A program made the position numbers and the translations under genes. Shown here one piece after another: positions 60,752 through 64,000 of a DNA stretch of 64,000 nucleotides. Source of the DNA: Chaetoderma sp. LZ-2023a (Eukaryota; Mollusca; Caudofoveata; Chaetodermatida; Chaetodermatidae); contig CM067370.1 of the NCBI GenBank assembly GCA_034401795.1, forward strand, positions 64,891,812 to 64,955,811, given 5' to 3'. Numbering within the stretch: the stretch's first letter is position 1; the number at the start of each line of letters is the position of its first letter. Below the pieces are notes generated by a model. It was given only the letters and a program-made list of their open reading frames with translations. It was not told where the DNA came from and made no database searches.

Positions 60752-62522
60752 GCCATATCAACTTGTAAGGATGCATTGCGGTCATGGATAAATAATGATG
60801 AAGAAGCTGTTGGCCGCCTAGTTTAAGAATTCAAACGGTTTAACGTATTCCGCATTACAGTGGTTGATCCAGAAACGGATGTAAAAGATCTGCATAGATC
60901 AACAGAGGGTGACATAGATGCTGTGGCAGGTGAAGCATTGAAAGCAGATCTCATTTCAATAGCAACAAATGATATTGCTACAACTGACATTGAACTGGAT
61001 CTATTGAGAGCACGTGAAAGAGGCACATCGCTTGTGAAGGAAAATGCAAGGGAATGGCTTGTGACAGGGAGCATTCCATTCTTTGAAACACTAAAGAAAA
61101 ACAGCTCAAAGACATTTGCATCACTTATATAGCCTGACCCTAGACAACTGTTAAGACACCGCAGAACAAAACAAAGGTTATCAAAGCAGATCGAAAGCCT
61201 ATTCAATAACTGTTTAATGCATCGCAAGCTGGAAGAAAGGTAGAATTAGAGAATGTGTTAAAGCATGAATTATCTTGCCTGCCTCTTTCACTGGTCAAGC
61301 CAGAGGGCCAGATGAATTCAACGACAAAGTCAGAGTTGGTTACTATCCCATCTAAGAACATTGACACACCTGACACACTACCTGATTTTGATGGACAGTC
61401 GTGCGTGATCATTGATGGACATGCATTAATCCAGTCCCTTGGGAAACATCCAACTTGTTGAACATTTGGAGATTATGGAGAAATATTCTATTCCCGTGTG
61501 TCTGGATATTTTTATCCGTTGATAGAGTGGATGTAGTTTTTGACAAAAGAGCACATTCTAAAAGGAAGCCAATACGAAAAACGATTGACAGGAGTGATGT
61601 CCCATTACCTCAAGCTTGGAAGCAATTCATTTGTCTAGGCGAAAGCAAAGCTAACCTGGAAAGATTTCTCAGTGAATATATGGTCGAGAAAAGCAAGATT
61701 GTCCCTGATTACCAGGATCGAGTAACAGCTGGTGGTTTTGAAGATGAACAAATGGATTATTCTAGTAAAAATTGGAGATGTTCAACAATTGTCAGCAAAC
61801 CATGAGGAAGCGGATACTCGTTTGATCCTCCACAGTCTACACGCAGCAGATGAAGGGTACAGCAGAATTCGAGTAGTGTGTCGTGATACAGATGTTTTCC
61901 TTATGATGATCCATTTATTTGCATGATAACAAGTAGAATTATTGATGATAAGTGGAACTGCAAAAGATCGAAAATGCTACCCTATCCATCTCATTTGCAG
62001 AGAATTAACACATTCATGTATAAAGAACCTGCTTGGATGTCATGTTTTTACGGGGTGTGATTCAACCGCACAGGAGTAGAGGAGTTTGTGTGTCCCTTAT
62101 ATGGCGTGCCAAATGTGGAAGGTGGGGTTGATAAAGGTAGACGTGATGTATTTGCTTAGGGGAAGAAAGATTTGGAAATGTTATCACCAACGAAGGATGC
62201 CCTAGAGCTTCATTGGAAATGGTCAACCTACCAGGCAAAGATCTGGCTACATACAAGCATGCCAACTGTGAACATGAAGACACCATTATCATGTGGTGGA
62301 TGGACAGATGCTTCAAGTGGGCTACAGCTTGTTTGGACTCGTATTCCCCCAATTCCTCAAGTGTGCGTAGAAATAATTGCATTTGGGTGTAAGACAAAAT
62401 GCAGTCGAGCAAACTGTAAATGCTATGTGTCGCGGCAGATGTGTACTACAGCTTGTGGTTGTAATGCTGAAGATTTTTGCAACCCATCGGGACAACTTAT
62501 AAATGGTTCAGATTCTGAGTAA
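60752..62522 (+). pseudogene. Element C protein, XPG-like nuclease region and CXC-like tail
   Basis: Broken by TAA at 60,823, TAG at 61,130 and several shifts, but the motifs follow in order: CVIIDGHALIQ (61,405), VDVVFDKR (61,525), NHEEADTR (61,798), CRDTDVFLM (61,884), HVFTGCDST (62,040), LSPTKDALELHW (62,183), TYQAKIWLH, GGWTDASSG, then a tail FGCKTKCSRANCKCYVS and CTTACGCN before TAA at 62,520. Same architecture as element B with ~30-40% similarity by eye, so a distinct subfamily. Confidence 0.75.
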
Positions 62523-63084
62523 CATGATGAAATATGAAAACATATTGTTTTATATTGGATGATGGACGAGTACACCTCAGTAATAAACTAATGCACATGT
62601 ACTAACAGAAGGAACTCTACTGTAAAGTATTTTGACCATAATTGGATTGGAAAACATTGATCAGAATTAAGCTCAAATAGTCAATAAAAAAGTTCTGGCT
62701 AATTAGAATGTTTGCTGTTTCGGGTACATGTTAACTTATCACACCATTGTACTGTAACACTACATGTACGTAGCTCGTCAATATAGATCTCACCTTCCGT
62801 CCAATTGCAATTTGTCCATACCTTAATATTAATTTTAATCTGGAAGGATAGGGATGTAAATGACAATGTAATATTATGTTTTAAAGACACTTGCCAAAGT
62901 TATGTAAAACCTATATTTGCCTGACCATTATGCATCCACGCACATTATGTAAAGACGTAGCAGATGGCTCACATAATGATGCATAATAGTGAAATCCAGT
63001 CTATCAATCAAGTATAGAATGCCATTATCAATTACGTCATATGCAGGCTGATATCATAAACAAATATGTAATTAATATTATGAT

Positions 63085-63146
63085 ATTATCCTTGTCGCTC
63101 AGCAAGCTAAGCTTCTCTTAGGAATTAAAGATGCTGACAAGGCCAA
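63085..63146 (+). pseudogene. Duplicate fragment of the element C coding region
   Basis: Matches 60,705-60,770 closely: CAGCAAGCTAAGCTTCTCTT and GGAATTAAAGATGCTGACAA encode QQAKLLLGIKDADKA. Lies inside element C downstream of the gene. Confidence 0.75.
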
Positions 63147-63214
63147 CTCTTCTAGAACGTTTAATTCATGACGGAATGGTTTTGCATTTTGATAAACATT
63201 CTGTTTAATATTAT

Positions 63215-63400
63215 GGAACTAATTTGATTGGGCGCTGTTGCTGCCATCGGCAGTAACAATGCCAAGTAAAAATAGGTTCGAAATATCCAACAGTTTACCT
63301 TATAGTTTTTCTGGACAGGGTGTAACTAGAGATGGACGTGGCTTGGCTAGAGATGGGCGGCGCTTAGCTAAATATGGGCGGGGCATAGCTAAAACTGAAT
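63215..63400. repeat. Repeat shared with the MITE at 12.1 kb, ending in a 21-bp minisatellite
   Basis: GGGCGCTGTTG.TG.CAT.GGCAG at 63,230 and (A/G)TTTCAAAATAT.CAAC-like sequence also occur at 12,330-12,390. At 63,325-63,391 a 21-bp unit (CTAGAGATGGGCGGCGCTTAG) is repeated three times; the 12.4-kb copy has only one. Confidence 0.6.
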
Positions 63401-63815
63401 TAATTCATTGTAGTAATCACCATGAGGTAAAATTACAATGCTTTAAGCCTAGATGTGGCACTGTAAAACAGCAAGCCAATTTAGTATATTTCATTATGTT
63501 TCAGTATATATATAGTATTGTTGTGGAATACAATTAATATGCATATCTATAAGGATGACATTCATTATCAAATAATAATTGATGTGTTCTGAATTACATA
63601 AAAAGATTTTTGTCCGAAAAGAGACATGTTGCTGCATATATAATAAAGGCAAACAAAGTTTTGAGTAAAACGCAATTTTATGTTTGTAATTTACATGTAT
63701 TATCATATAGATTTTGATATATGATGATCGATTATGACGTTATCCGTAGATAAATAAGTTGGAGTTTTACGTTTGTTGAAAGCCCTCCACTGATAGATCA
63801 CAGAAAAGAAGAAAA

Positions 63816-64000
63816 AGTTTGTGTCACTTTTGACCCCCTATGGTCAAGACTGACCATTATGTCCAGAAAAATGCAACATTGAGTTGTCATCCACCCCTAT
63901 GTTGTAGAGGACCCTTTTCCGAAGACATTCAGCCTAGGTAACCAATTCCAACAAAAATGCCATCAAAACCTTTTCTAAGCACATTTCAGCAGGTTGGCCG
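63816..64000. repeat. Right terminal inverted repeat of element C (incomplete)
   Basis: Reverse complement of the left repeat, running up to the window edge. Confidence 0.85.

Larger units (their letters stand above)
56430..64000. mobile_element. Element C: >7.5-kb DNA transposon, right tip outside the window
   Basis: The left end TAGTCGGCCGGCCAAG is preceded by TAT. The last ~185 bp of the window (63,816-64,000) are the inverted copy of 56,430-56,605, sharing GTCCTCTACAACATAGG and GTGGTCAGTCTTGACCA (left spelling). The window stops within GGTTGGCCG, 4-8 bp short of the expected ACTA end. The interior holds a plus-strand coding region (58,009-62,522) with the same domain order as A and B, plus ~1.3 kb of noncoding DNA at each side. 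Confidence 0.85.

Overview
This is a window of a metazoan nuclear genome: a spliced gene, many transposable elements and abundant microsatellites. A repeat near 13.0-13.65 kb ends in a GC-rich motif (around 13,611-13,660) of a kind I associate with bivalve and other molluscan genomes. Together with the large tetranucleotide tracts and the XPG-like DNA transposons, this points to a marine lophotrochozoan, most likely a mollusc. The assignment is inference. A 500-base run of N (16,001-16,500) is an assembly gap.

Layout. (1) 1-3,985 and 16,501-22,210 hold two decayed copies of one compact virus-like element. At least ten genes lie on both strands, abutting or overlapping by a few bases, and nearly every gene is broken by a stop or frameshift. 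One encodes a ~400-residue protein I take to be a capsid-like product. (2) 3,990-11,300 is gene-poor: simple repeats, two copies of a dispersed repeat and a microsatellite palindrome. (3) A minus-strand host gene can be assembled from seven exons between 35,808 and 11,320 whose intron phases all agree. It encodes a secreted-type protein with a chitin-binding-like Cys-rich module followed by a LamG/jellyroll-like domain. Its introns hold a MITE, virus-like copy 2, a foldback element, a non-LTR retrotransposon fragment, another dispersed repeat and a complete DNA transposon (element A). (4) 36,211-53,353 is a Ty3/gypsy-type LTR retrotransposon with a tRNA-Lys-like primer binding site, broken gag, protease, reverse transcriptase, RNase H and integrase, and long LTRs. 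Its 3' LTR has received a ~392-bp solo-LTR-like insertion and a complete DNA transposon (element B). (5) 56,430 to the window end is a third DNA transposon (element C), whose right end is cut by the window.

The main find is the family formed by elements A (27,688-32,925), B (48,508-52,503) and C (56,430 to beyond 64,000). They are divergent in sequence but share an architecture: long terminal inverted repeats beginning TAGT and ending ACTA, 3-bp target-site duplications (TCA in A, TTT in B), and one long multi-domain protein. That protein has a helical middle region, then a nuclease-like region whose acidic motifs follow the order of the FEN1/XPG (PIN-like) fold, then a conserved LPPT motif and, in B and C, a tesmin/TSO1-like Cys-rich tail. 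No DDE transposase is visible. The closest described group I can recall is Academ; the exact relationship needs a search. All three copies are inactivated, but B is close to full length and its insertion site can be read directly against the other LTR.
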